Shown: positions 10,690-22,300 of the stretch, piece by piece
How positions within the stretch are numbered: the first letter of the stretch is position 1
Layout: each line of letters begins with the position of its first letter
NCBI GenBank assembly: GCA_037074615.1
Contig: CM073519.1
Span: forward strand, 30,525,001 to 30,589,000
Reading direction: 5' to 3'
Length of the DNA stretch: 64,000 nucleotides
From: Leucaena leucocephala
Taxonomy: Eukaryota; Streptophyta; Magnoliopsida; Fabales; Fabaceae
The notes under the pieces: model-generated
The model's input: the letters and a program-made list of their open reading frames with translations, nothing else
What the model was told of the DNA's origin: nothing
The model's database searches: none
Position numbers and translations under genes: made by a program

Positions 10690-13600
10690 TGTCATATCCC
10701 CAATTTTTTGACCTGATGTACCTGTACAGTTTATCTGCAATAGATATAAGATTCTTGGAATAAACTGTATCAGATTGTGAAAGGAAAGGGAAGGATTAAT
10801 AACTAAGGAAAGAATAGGGACCAAAATGAAAATTTAAAAGTTTGAAGGTGAAAAGTGAAACTAGAAGAAAAAGGAGGGACCTAAATGCAATTAATGAAAA
10901 GTTCAGGGACTAAAGTGCAATTATTCAAAAGTTAAGGGACCTAAATGTAAATATGGAAAAGTTGAGCCAAAATAGGCCAAAAATGCCCGGAATCAGATCA
11001 GACCCAAATTTTACCAGTAGATAGACAAAAATATTCCGGTCAGTTTAACGCAACACAGAATTTTGATTTGAAGTCCCGATTAATTGATATAAATTCCTGA
11101 AGTCAGAAGGAATTATTGTAGTATTTTTGAGATCTCATAATTAGATGAGACTTTATAGAAAATTCATATATTTAATATATAAATTTATAAAATTGACAGA
11201 ATCAGAAAAGGAATCCTGTAGAAGCCATACGGGATTTTACAGTGCAATAAAATACCCGATAAATATGATCGGGAGAGTTGTACAGTGAATTGGGCCATAA
11301 AGGCAATATAGGCAATAAGCCCATAATAAGGCCCAAATGACACCATCATGAGCCCATTAAGGTGACTGGACAGTTATATGGGCCACAGGCCAGAGCAGTC
11401 CAGGAAAAGTGCAAAATTACGAAAATACCCCTAGATGCCTATACTATACCAGTGATGGATGGAGGTCATTTTGTCATTATGGATAGGCCAAAAACGTGGG
11501 ACATAGTATAAATATGATTATATAGAGTCAATATATGCCCTGAGGCAGTGTAAAGAGGTGTGAAATGACGATTTTGCCCTTAGGGCTAGTACAGCGCAGG
11601 AAATGACACTAAGAGTATTTTGGTTATGTTTCAAGGAATGGATGGCAGATAAATATTCAATATATCATTTTCAATGATATGAGAAGCCTATATATTGATT
11701 TCTAGGACATAATACATATCCTGGTATATTATAAAAAAAAATTTAGAATAGAAAACAGTCCGGTTATTGTGAAACTGCTCCGATCGGTACCAGATTGGAC
11801 TGGAATTTTTCCAGAACCTTCTTGACATGGGAAGCACGCCACCTAACCCTATTAGGTGTCCCATGAGCTGTCCCACATGATGTAATAATTATTCTTTTTA
11901 GAAAAAGTAAAATCCAAGATTAAATGTGAGCCTTTAGATCAAATAGTAACCAAATCAATCTTGGCCATCCATTTCAACCCAAATTTCTCTATAAATACCC
12001 CCTATTCAGAACACTTCGGCATGCATGGTGAACCATAGGGAAACTCTTGCAAAATTTCCAATCAACCAAGAAAGAAGCAACCAAAGTGAAGTAACAAGCA
12101 AGGTAATCATCTCCCTTGATCTTGAGCTTTGTTCTAGCAAGTTAGCTCATGGTTTTAAGGGTTTTCATGCTATATTTCCCTTATGGTTGCTGCTGGAAGT
12201 GCTGCTCATATGTGGTTAAAATATGAGTTTTATGTTATGGATAGTTTAGACAAGTTTAAACAAGCTAGAATCAAGTGGTATAAGCTTGTGAATTCAAGTA
12301 TGTTTGGATTTAGGGTTTTGTGTTCTTGCTGCTACTGTACGTGTTACTGTTCATATGATGGAATTTCATGATTTTGATGCTTCCAATGAGTTTAAAATGG
12401 AAAGTTGTGTGGGGATAAAGTAGGAGAACAAGTATTGAAAGCATTGGAATCAAAATGAGAATTTTTTGAAATCAAGAGCATGCATTTCGGTTTGGCACTG
12501 TAGCAATTGATATGTTTTGATTTTGGAAATTCTGATTTCATATTTGGATTCTACATGAAAAATTATGTGGAAATGAACCATGAGAATTTATTTTGAAAAG
12601 ATGGAAGTAGGAAACATAAAATAGAGAAAGAAAGGGAGCTAGTGAAAACCTAGTCTTAGATTTGGTTTCAAGTTGAATTGTAACTTGATATTATTTTGTA
12701 ATGGCTAGGTTTTGACATTTGTGAAGGAAGGAAATCATCCCAAGAAGGTCTTGACCAAGATAGCTAAGAGGTAGCAAGGATACCTAACTATAACTCATGT
12801 TTGTTTAATTGTTTTGCTTGCTTGTTGATTATGGTGTTTGGTTGAGCTTGAGCTTATGTCATCATGTTATGATGAAGTATGAATGATTGCAACTCCTTGC
12901 AAGTTATGTCATGACAATATGCATGTTAGAGTTTGCTTATGTACCATTATGAAGTAGCTCCCATCTCATTATAACATGTTAAGCATACAATTATCCATGC
13001 ATGATATTGTAGTTTGTGTAACTTACTATTGGGATTTCCATGAAATCTCATTCCTTCCACATGCATAACTATGTTTTAGGTGCTGGATATTTTCAAGGGA
13101 GGAGAGTAAATGTTGATGAATAAGTTTGTATAATAAGCTACATGACTTACATGACACTATGGGATGATATGCTAGTATGCATGGTGTATGTTTCTCTAGT
13201 CCTGTTTTGAGGCCGTGGTGATTTGACAATGTTTTTGGCATCTAAATCAACAAGTTTTAATCTGTTGGCCTGCTTAAATTTAAGGCATAGAGCTTTAAAT
13301 GAACACCAAGAATGCCTCCTTTGGATAAGTATCTGAATTATTATGATTTTCCAAAGTTGGAAGTAAGATCTGGAATTGAGTAAAACGAGTGCTGAGAGGC
13401 AGTGACGGTTACACAAAGATTTCATATACCAAATGAACGCGTTTTTCTACAAAATTTTATGAGCTTAAAGATAAAGTCTAAAGCTTCAAATCCATAGGTA
13501 ACACAGTTCATTTGGATAAGTAACCAAAGAGAAATGAATTTTTGAAGTTAAGCAAAGAAACTGGAACTTCCAGATTTTACCAAATGAACAGTGATTTTCA

Positions 13601-13895
13601 ACGATTAAACTGATTTCATTGGGACAAGAAAACCTCAGTTTCATATTTTTCCCTTAAAGATATGTGAAAGAGATTTCATTATAAATTGGAGCCATATTAT
13701 TTCGATTTTTATACAATTAATTATGAATTTTCAAAGTAGGGTACATGTTCTGGAATTACCAAATGAACAGTAAAAGTGAACAGTACCCCGAGAGCAAATC
13801 TTTTGGAAATGGATGTTTTCAAAGAAAATGATCATGTAATTGGTTCCAATCACTTCTAATCAAGTATAATTGAGGTTAAAAGTAAGGATATGACA
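10690..13895 (+). repeat. Element A 3' LTR
   Basis: A complete 3206-bp LTR from TGTCATATCC to GATATGACA, collinear with 1582-4779. It contains TATAAATA at 11990-11997 and a GTAA donor at 12103. It is followed by ACATC, the presumed right copy of the target duplication. Small ORFs in it recur in the 5' copy and are LTR shadows. Confidence 0.94.
11990..12108 (+). promoter_or_regulatory. Element A 3' LTR core promoter and 5' splice site
   Basis: TATAAATA is at 11990-11997 and AAG/GTAATC at 12103, 113 nt apart as in the 5' LTR. Transcription from here would read outward into B and C sequence. Confidence 0.5.
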
Positions 13896-15035
13896 ACATC
13901 TTAGTAGCAAACGATACTAAACAATGCATTCATTAATGTGACTACTTATGCTTGCTTGTGAAAGTGTTAACATTGCGTAATGTGCATGCTTCCATGTAAC
14001 ATATGAGATACAATTGGCCAAAGTAATCAAAGCAATAGAGCTTCATAAATAATCACATATGCAACACAATTCAATAAAGCTATAGCATATCAAGCATAAC
14101 ATTCAATGCATACAGGTTACTACCTGGCGTATAGCCTTTCATCTAGCTCTAAGCCTTTGCTGTAAGGTTCCTTCATTTCTTTCCTTTCTTTCTCTTTCTC
14201 TCTTCTTTCTCTTCTTCCTTTTAATCCTTGGTCATGACATTCCTTGAGGGAGGGGTGGCCTATTTATAGGTGAGCGGAGGTGGAATGAATGGCTCAGATC
14301 AAATCGTGATGAATGGCCCAGATCACTTAGCTTCCTTAAGAAGCTCCGCCTACATCATCACGATGACATCCTCCTCCTTGATGACTCACAAACATGACAT
14401 CATCCAAGGACACCTCAAGGAGTATGTGGCACAAATGGTGTGGCCCTTGGGACACCTCACCAGTTGACTCAGCCTTTCCAGAGAATTCTAGAGCCTTTTC
14501 ACGGAATGAGCAGCCGAGACTGTGCCACGTGTCCTTTTTACTTTTTCTCCTTTTTCTAATCTCATGACACGTGTCATTAACTTTTCTTCTTTTCCTGTAA
14601 TCATTCCATGTGGCACCTTGTGTGTCCCATGAAGACACCTTTCATGCCACCTCATGGTCTAAAGTCATATCTTATTACTTTTCCCAGTTCTATCCTTAAC
14701 CAGGTAACTTTACTTTATGGTAAAGCACTAAAATATTACTTTAATGCCTCTCAAACTCCCATAACTACTGGGCCTACGTTTTTAGGCATTTAAATGTCAT
14801 ATTGACTTTCTAACCAAGCCCAAGCACTTTGGTGGCACGGTTCCCAATAAACACTTCTTACTTCTTCTTTATGCCCACAGGAACTTTCACTATTTTCCCT
14901 GAATTTTCACTTTCTTGCAGTTTAGTCCCTTAACATTATCTGTATACTTCTGGGACTCCTGCATAAGAGGGTCTAGTAGCCTGCCTTTTTGAGGCTACAA
15001 ATTGAGCTTCTAGGCCTAAAAATTGAGATATGACA
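13896..15035 (-). repeat. Element B 3' LTR, proximal part
   Basis: The segment 14235-15035 matches 17614-18439. On the minus strand it begins TGTCATATCTCAATTTT directly after a polypurine tract. TATAAATA (reverse of 14261-14268) sits where transcription should start. Beyond 14235 it holds a strongly pyrimidine-biased stretch (about 14160-14220) and ends GTTTGCTACTAAGATGT, which resembles the GTTTGCTACTGAGATT block of S1 and F. The LTR is then cut by A and resumes at 1581. No gene is present. Confidence 0.8.
14261..14268 (-). promoter_or_regulatory. Element B 3' LTR TATA box
   Basis: TATAAATA on the minus strand, followed by GGCCACCCC. The same box is present in the other B LTR at 17640-17647, so the promoter is conserved between both copies. 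Confidence 0.6.
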
Positions 15036-15050
15036 TTTCTCCTCCCCTTA
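15036..15050 (-). promoter_or_regulatory. Element B polypurine tract
   Basis: The minus strand reads TAAGGGGAGGAGAAA, ending exactly at the LTR start. The preceding block TTCGAGGATGAAATTTATTT matches the pre-tract block of A, D and E. It orients B and identifies the left LTR as its 3' LTR. Confidence 0.88.
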
Positions 15051-15616
15051 AAATAAATTTCATCCTCGAAATTTGAGGTTTAAATCTCTATTCATTCCTT
15101 TATGAATAGGTTTCTCTGAGGAGAATGTCCCTTTCATTTCATAACACTTTCTTGACTTTATTAGTTCTTCTTAACTTTTCTTACTACCTTTCATAACTTT
15201 GTGTATTTATACCAAACTTTTATGGTATTTACACCCTTTCTCATATAACTGTATTCTTTCTTTGGGTCTTGCTAACCTTTTAGCTTCTCTATCCTTATCT
15301 GAAGTATTTATCTATTCATACTTTTCCATTCTCAAAACATTTGGGGTTCTCTTCTTTGTTCCTTAGGCATACTTCTATAAAACTTTTTGAATATCAGCAC
15401 TCAGACTTGAACTTGAACTCCATCTTTGTTTAAGGAAAACTAAGTTCAGTCTGTATATAATATAGGCTATTTGAGGAAAATCATTATAAATAGGTTTTCT
15501 AGAGGAGTTAATCAACTCGTGAAGCTCCTTACCTTAACTTCGTCTTTGGTATTCATCTTTCCAGAGAGATACTGTACTGTTATCATTTCTTCATGGCTCC
15601 CTACTTTCCTTAGGCT

Positions 15617-15743
15617 AGGTCTAACTGTGACCTCAGGATCTAACTGCGATCAACCATAAGCTTCCTTAAAATCTAACTGTGACTATGAAGCTGTTAGGAT
15701 CTAACTGCGACCCTTGAGCCCTGCTAGGATCTAACTGCGACCC
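15617..15743. repeat. Degenerate short repeat, TCTAACTGYGA units
   Basis: The word TCTAACTGTGA or TCTAACTGCGA occurs five times in about 130 bp, usually preceded by AGGA. Spacing is irregular. The alternation of TG and CG fits C-to-T decay of an original CG. Confidence 0.6.
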
Positions 15744-16080
15744 TCCAAAATCCTCTGTGTTTCTGTTGTACTGTATCATCATCTCTGAAATACCTCATCT
15801 AACAAACTAAGTTATAAGGTTAACTACTTCCACTTGATGATAACTCAATAAAAATTTTAAAACATATTCCATAGCCCATATTATTTAATAAGACTTCACT
15901 TATTTTCTCTCTTACTCAGGAGTTCCTTCTCATCTTTCTTACTCTATTATGGCTTACCAATCATAGTCTAACCACCTGCCATTGTATTCTGGTGCTATGG
16001 CATCAATCATAACTTCTCATTTAAATATGTGCTCTAAATGCGAGCCATTTGAACTATGCTCTAACTATGAGCAATCTATA

Positions 16081-16180
16081 TCATATCTAACTCTTATCTG
16101 AAGAGTGATCTAAACTAATCTAAATCTAGCTCTATCTGAGAGCTATCTATTTCATATCCAACTCTTATCTGAAGAGTGAT
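16081..16180. repeat. 29-bp direct repeat containing an inverted repeat
   Basis: 16081-16109 and 16152-16180 differ at one position. Each contains CTCTTATCTGAAGAG, able to fold into a short hairpin. Similar CTCTATCTGAGAG words lie between the copies. Confidence 0.6.
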
Positions 16181-17010
16181 ATGAAAACAGTCTCTTTATT
16201 GCTATCTCTTACTTTTTCTGTATACCATTTGTTTTGATAGAGTTATAACACTACCACCTTCTTGGTACTTGCTGTAACCCTGACATAAGAAATGGCCCTG
16301 AGTACTGTATTCGCAAGTTTATAGAAATACTTGAGTAACCCAATCATACTATAACAACTGTCCCACTTACTGAGACTATCTATCATCCTAGTTCATTCTT
16401 ATTTCATGTCGTATGGTATGGGAGCAGCATAACTTTCTTATCATAAACTCTACCCTGCATATACTGCATGAAGGGAGTATTCATAGCATACTCTAACATG
16501 CGTGTCAACATATGACAATTGCAAGGAGTTGCAACTATTCATCATAACTCATGGCAACATAAGCCATATCACATAAATTTGCTCAACCATCTATCATACA
16601 CACACTGCAATTGAATAATTAACTAAACTTTAGAACATTATTTCCTCTATCACATCATCTGCCAGATTTCAAACATTCATTTAGGAACCTAAAATAATTA
16701 TTCATTTAACTTAGGTTGCCACATTACCCTCTTACTAGGGTATATACTCAACCCTTCATTACCCTTTCTTACATACAGAACAGGGGAGTAACTTTATCAT
16801 TGAAACTGTGGTTACCTTTCTCTCTTTAAACATTATAAACTTCTTTCTTTATAACACGAAATTCAATTCGTGAGCTAACTTCTTAGTTATTCAACTCTCA
16901 ACTATCTCTTAACTCTTTCTTTCTATCAGTCTCAGTTTACTCTAGACTATACTGTAGTTCCTCTATCTTGGGAACATCAGCTTTTTATCTATTAATCATC
17001 TCATCTTATG

Positions 17011-17160
17011 CTAGGATCATTCCTAGGCAAGTCTTCAATTTGACTTTAATTATTTCGTAATGTAGATATACTCACATGGAGGATCTACTTCTGAACATTA
17101 TCTTAAACTAATCTTTCATATCTTATTACTTTGTATTATCTAGGATCATTCCTAGGCAAG
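17011..17160. repeat. Palindromic 21-bp word repeated 129 bp apart
   Basis: CTAGGATCATTCCTAGGCAA plus G occurs identically at 17011-17031 and 17140-17160. The first 16 bases form an inverted repeat (CTAGGA, four-base loop, TCCTAG). Confidence 0.75.
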
Positions 17161-17589
17161 TATTCAACAAGGTTGGTACCTTCACTATCATTGTGACTGT
17201 AATGACTAGCCTTAAGCTACTATTGTATAGTAGCTTCCCTTGACATGAGACTGGTCAGCTTCTACCTCTATCCATAGAAGAAACTGCTCCCCATACATTA
17301 TCCTACTTAGTCTATCCACATCATGCTAAGAAACATGAGACCTCAGCGGTAACAGCTAACTAAGACTAGTCTATTGTAGTTATTTATTTAAAGACTACCT
17401 CGTAAAGCTGTAGGGTATAGGGTATTATTCTATTTATCTGGGTGTCACTGTCTCTTGTCTGAATCATTCTCTAAGTAGTGAACACTATCCCTATATCTCA
17501 TACTAGAGAGGAAACCTCTTTAGTTCAAATATTTAACTACACCAGAGCATTATTAAGCCAGAACCTTCTGTTATGTGCCAGAATTTTAT

Positions 17590-17600
17590 GCTCTGATCGA
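17590..17600 (-). promoter_or_regulatory. Element B decayed primer-binding site
   Basis: The minus strand reads TCGATCAGAGC, matching the chromoviral primer site TGGTATCAGAGC at the ATCAGAGC core. It is followed, as in A and D, by a TTCTGGCTTA block. The placement next to the right LTR confirms this is the 5' end of B. Confidence 0.6.
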
Positions 17601-17603
17601 GAA

Positions 17604-18439
17604 CCCTTGGCTGTGACATTCCTTGAGGGAGGGGTGGCCTATTTATAGCTGAGTAGAGGTGGAATGAATGGTTCAGATCAAATCGTGATAAATGGCCCAG
17701 ATCGCTTAGCTTCCTCAATAAGCTTCGCCTGCATCATCATGATGACATCATCCTCCTTGATGACTCACCAATATGACATCATCCAAGGATACCTCAGGGG
17801 ACACCTGAGGGAGTATGTGGCGTAAATGGTGTGGCCATTGGGATACCTCACCAGCTGACTCAGCCTTTCCAGAGAATTATAGAGCCTTTTCATAGAATGA
17901 GCGGCCGATATTGTGCCACCTATCCTTTTTACTTTTTCCCCTTTTTCTAATCTCATGACACGTGTCATTAACTTTTCTTCTTTTACTGTAATGATTCCAT
18001 GTAGCACCTTGTGTGTCCCATGAAGACACCTTTCATGCCACCTCATGGTCTAAAGTCATATCTTATTACTTTTCACAATTATATCCTTAACTAGGTAACT
18101 TTATTTTATGGTAAAGCACTAAAATATTATTTTAATGCCTCTCAAACTCCCATAACTACTGGGCCTACGTTTTTGGGCCTACGTTTTTGGGCCTTTAAAT
18201 GTCATATTGGCTTTTTAACTAAGCCCAAGCACTCTGGTGGCTTAGTTCCCAAGAAACACTTCTTACTTATTCTTTATGCCCACAGGGACTTTCACTATTT
18301 TTCCTGAATTTTCACTTTCTTGCAGTTTAGTCCCTGAACATCATCTGTATACTTTTAGAACTCCTGCATAATAGGGTCTAGTAGCCTACCTTTTTTAGGT
18401 ATAAACTAAGCTGCTAGGCCTAAAAATTGGGATATGATA
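17604..18439 (-). repeat. Element B 5' LTR, internally shortened
   Basis: It matches 14235-15035 base for base over most of its length. It then passes straight into the primer-site region, lacking the roughly 740 bp of distal LTR present in the left copy (14234-13896 plus 1581-1146). The terminus reads TATCATATCC, a mutated TGTC. A 16-bp word (GGGCCTACGTTTTT region, 18165-18195) is duplicated here and single in the other LTR. TATAAATA lies at 17647-17640. Confidence 0.8.
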
Positions 18440-18444
18440 CAAAC
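18440..18444. repeat. Target-site duplication of element B, right copy (CAAAC)
   Basis: Identical to 1141-1145. It marks the return to C's gag/protease sequence. Confidence 0.9.
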
Positions 18445-19335
18445 CATATTGAAAGATGCTACACAATTATCTGTTATGCATGAAGTAGTTGCTAGTTCTA
18501 ATAGTGTAAGTTAGAAATCAGATAGGAACCATAATAAGAAGGAGCATGAAGATACATAATAGAAGGATAGAGTGGTAAGTAGAAACACTTACCCTTTCCT
18601 AATGCATACATGTGTCTAAAGAAGGTTTGGAAAGATAAACAAGAACAAGATATTTTGACTATGTTGGGTAAATTGGAAGGAAATCTACCACTTGTAGATC
18701 TGATTAGAAGTATACCTAAGTATGGGAAATTCATTAAAGAACTCTACATTAATAAAAGAATCTGCAAACCAAATGAAAGGGTTCAAGTATGATATAGTGT
18801 GTTAGCTTTAGTTAAGCCATAACTTCCTATTAAATATAATGATCTAGGTTCCTTTATAATCCCAATCACTATAGGCAAGTTTCAGTGTGCTATTACTCTA
18901 TTAGATATTGGTGTAGCCATTAGTGGAATGCTAACTTCCATTTATACTAGGCATAAGCATAGGTTCACTTAAAGAAATATCAATGATAGTGCAACTTACT
19001 GATCGAACTACTAGGAAACCTGAGGGACTTCTAGAGGACATACTAGTAAAGGTCAAATACTTGATTATACCTGTAGATTTTTAAGTCTTGGATATGTCAG
19101 CTGAGTCAAATTTAGAGGGACCTATTATCTTGGGTAGGCTATTCCTTAGAACAGCCAACATTGTGATAAGTATGAAAAATACAAGCGTCACAATGAAAGT
19201 GGGAGATAATGTCATAACTTTTAATGTATATGAAGGAATTAGACATCTATTTGAAGATTACTCACTATTAGGCTTAAGTACAATTGATGTATACATTGAA
19301 GAAGCTAAAAAGGAACATGAATTGTTGTTGTTGTA
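18445..19335 (+). pseudogene. Element C gag end and protease region (Athila type), broken
   Basis: Continuation of the frame cut at 1145. The segment from about 18585 to 18790 reads as the Athila region before the protease (LPLVDLIRSIPKYGKFIKEL). The protease core follows: LLDIGVAISG at about 18899 corresponds to the aspartic protease active site (Asp-x-Gly; the Ala-Ser that normally follows is changed). GPIILGRLFLRTANIVIS at about 19116 corresponds to the second conserved block. Stops and frameshifts occur at 18792, near 18969 and in 19000-19083. The open stretch 19088-19335 is then interrupted by solo LTR S1 and rejoins at 22693. Confidence 0.75.
19331..19335. repeat. Target-site duplication of solo LTR S1, left copy (TTGTA)
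   Basis: TTGTA at 19331-19335 equals 22688-22692. Confidence 0.9.
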
Positions 19336-22300
19336 TGTCATATCCTGATTTTTCCCTATCTAGATAATACTGATAGTGGAAAGAGGTTTGGAAAGGATTA
19401 TGACGATGATCAAAAGAAATAATAGAAGTTAAATGAGTCTTGAAGGAAGAAAGGGACCTAAACAAAAATTGGAAAAGTTTAAAGGCCAAAAGTTCAAGTA
19501 GAAACAAAAGTTGAGCCAAAAGTGATAATTTCCAAAAGTTTATGGACCTAAATGTAAATATGCAAAAAGTTAGGGATATAAATGTAATTAAGAGAAAAGT
19601 TCAAGGGCAAAATTGTAATTATAGAAAGATCAGTCTAGAAAGGGTTAAAACTGCCAAAAGAAGTATTTCAGTCCCATATTCCATCAATAAATAGAGGAAG
19701 ATATACCGGTTAATCTGACATGATACATAAATTTTATTTGGGCTCTAGACAGCAGATATTTATCTGATAGTCTAAAAATTATCTGAAATTTTATCATATT
19801 CCATGGACTTCAGATATAAGTGGGAGAATTACAAGAAAGTATGCCCTATAATGTCAAATGTCCTAAATTTGACAGAACTCCATAAGAAGTTATGTATAAA
19901 AAGTTATTCACATAGAATTTTGACAGGAGTTTGTTAACACCAGTGATCCGATAATAGAATTTATCAGTATGTCATCCTGGATAGAATGAGACCAGATGAC
20001 CACATATATAGGCCCATGATGATGCCAAAGAGGGCCCAAAACCCAGGGTACCAGTTCATCAGTAGAAGGGGCTAGTGTCCAAAAAAGGTGCAAAATTATG
20101 AAAATGCCCCTGGATGCCTGGATTGTACCAGTGATGGATAGAGGGCATTTTTATCATCTTGAATAGGATAAAACCGTGTCACATGGAATAAATATGATTA
20201 GTTGATCTAATATATGCCCTGAGGCTGTATAAAGAGGGGTGAAATGACAATTATGCCATTAGGGTTAGTATAGTGCAAGAAAGGACACCAAGGGTATTTT
20301 GGTCATTTTCCAAGGGATGGATGGTAGATAAATCTTTAGTATATCATTGCCAATGGTATGAGACACCTAGACATTAATTTCTAGGATAGAATACATATCC
20401 GGTATATTATAAAAAATTAGGAATATAAAACAGTCTGGTTGCTATGAAACTGCTCCGATCGGTACCAGATTGGACTAAAATTTTTCCAGAAGCTTCCTCC
20501 CCCTAAGATTTCACCACATAAGCCCATGAATTGTCCCTTGTGATGTTATGATGATGTCACAATTTTCTTTATGAAAAAGTAAAATCCAAGATTAAATGTG
20601 AGCCCTTGGATCAAATAGTAACCAAATCAATCTTGGCCATTGATTTCTAGCAAGATTTTTCTATAAATACCCCCTTCATTTCTGCAGCAAACTGTAAGTT
20701 CATGGACCCTTTGGGAAAGTCTTGCAAAATGAAAACTCAAGCCAAGACAAAGAATATTCAAGGTACCAAAGTTCAAGTAAGCTAGAGATTAAAGGTAAGC
20801 AATCTCTCCTAGCTTATTTCCCTTTGATTTGGGAGCTTGAACTTTGGGTTTTCATGGGGAAAAATTTGAGTTTTCTCTAAGGGGAGTTGCTGCCCAAAAA
20901 CCTTAGATGAAAGGGAAAAGAAGAAATTAAAATTAGAAACTTATGATTGAAGTTTAAACAAGCTAGTTAAGTGATTGGTTGTTGAATCAAGTTGATATTC
21001 TTGACTTTGCCATGGTGTTCCCTGTTTGGTATGCACTGTTCATGAGGGAAGGAAATGGAATTTCAATGATTTAATGCTTCCATTGAGTTTATATGATGAT
21101 TTTGTGTAAGATTGGAAAGGTTGTGAATCTTGGAAACATTAAAATCTCAAGGTTGTAGTCTTTGAGATTCCTTATAGTTACTGTTCACTTGCATGAATAG
21201 TGATTGAAATTTCATGATTTTGATGGTTTCAATGGTTTTAAAATGAAAAGTTGTGTGGGGTAAAGTGGAGAAACAAGTATGGGAAGCATTAGAATTTTTG
21301 AAAGAATTGTATGCTTATGTTCAGTTCTGTACATCAGACCATGAAGGAGCTGGAATTTCATGATTCTAAGCTCATAAATGGATTCAAAAGATGAAATTGT
21401 GTAGGTTAAAGTCAAGACATCAATTGGTTCAAGATCCAAATGGATTAGTGACAATTAGAGAAAGTTATGACAATAAAGAGTGTAACAAAGTTAGTCTTTA
21501 ACATGGTTGGAGTTCATGAGTCCTAATGAGTTATGTGATGAATATGAATGTGTTTAGGACCATGAAACATCCAAGAATATGTTGGTAAGTGATGGACATA
21601 AAGGCTTCATGGTTGGAAGCTAGGGAGCAAGGGCTAAATGTCAAGAGGAAAGTTTAAGTACAAGGTAGTGAACTTACCTCTTTATGTGTTTGATGTGGTA
21701 TGCTTGTGTTGATATGTATATCATATTTAAATGATTTTGTGACATGATTAATGATGTTCAATGTATTGTGAATAACATGTTTTCCATGGCCATGCACTTT
21801 ATGTCATTAATCAAAGAAAGTTGAATGAACTTACATATCATGCATTAGCATCCATCTTGCATATTTAAGTGGTAATGTTTGCTACTGAGATTCCCTAGAA
21901 TCTCACTCTCCCATAACCAACCAATTTAGGTCAAGCATGAAGAAAAGGGTATGCATGGAGAAGAGCTAAAGAATGAAAGAAAGGTAGTGAAGTATTGAGA
22001 TTTTAGCATATACTATAAATTGTTCTTGTATGTAAATGCCATGTAAGGTGTCCATTTATGTGATGAAACTATTGTAATACTTATGGCATATGTACATGAT
22101 GTATATGAATGTTGAGAAGCTTATTTGATGGCTTGTACATGCTGAAACAATTATTGGAAATGAAAGGAAAGAAACTGAAATGGTAAAAACGTAGGTCCTG
22201 AAGCAGTTTTGTTATGGCTTCAGTTTGACCTAGCAAATGAAGGAATTAGTTCACAAACTTTTATGAGCATGTAGCACACATACATAGATTTAAATGAATA

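Larger units (their letters stand above)
1582..13895 (+). mobile_element. Element A: full-length chromovirus (Ty3/gypsy) with 3.2-kb LTRs
   Basis: It has two long direct repeats (1582-4779 and 10690-13895), a primer-binding site, ORF0, a gag-pol-chromodomain frame and a polypurine tract in canonical order. It sits inside the 3' LTR of B: sequence left of 1582 and right of 13895 joins into a continuous LTR. The first 11 bp of its 5' LTR (TGTCATATCCC in the 3' copy) and presumably the left target duplication are deleted; the right flank is ACATC. The two LTRs remain very similar by eye, so the insertion is younger than B and C. All proteins are interrupted. Confidence 0.93.
15051..17589 (-). 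other. Element B internal region, non-coding, rich in short repeats
   Basis: About 2.5 kb without a recognisable gag, protease, RT, RNase H or integrase motif on either strand. Three groups of short internal repeats occur (15617-15743, 16081-16180, 17011-17160). On the minus strand the stretch about 16440-16640 (GTTGCAACTCCTTGCAA, then GCATGTTAGAGTATGC) resembles a block inside the long LTRs of A (near 3768-3815), so an LTR-derived piece seems built into the internal region. Typical of large non-autonomous LTR elements. I see no gene. Confidence 0.6.
1146..18439 (-). mobile_element. Element B: minus-strand non-coding (LARD-like) LTR retrotransposon
   Basis: Read on the minus strand, B has a 5' LTR (18439 down to about 17604), a decayed primer-binding site (17600-17590), a 2.5-kb internal region with no coding signal, a polypurine tract (15050-15036) and a 3' LTR (15035 to 13896, continued at 1581 to 1146). 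The 3' LTR is interrupted by element A. A perfect 5-bp target duplication (CAAAC) flanks the whole unit. The cis signals needed for replication are present while gag and pol are absent, so it probably moved using proteins of a related chromovirus. The right LTR is about 740 bp shorter than the left one, from a deletion of its distal part. The first base pair of the right terminus has mutated (TATC for TGTC). Confidence 0.82.

Noticed and set aside
14270..14793. Plus- and minus-strand ORFs of 60-100 codons in B's LTR
   Set aside because: They lie within LTR U3 sequence, are not kept in the other B LTR with the same frame and match no family I know.
15617..15743. CRISPR-like array
   Set aside because: Repeat units are short, irregularly spaced and degenerate, no cas genes are present, and the DNA is plant retrotransposon sequence.
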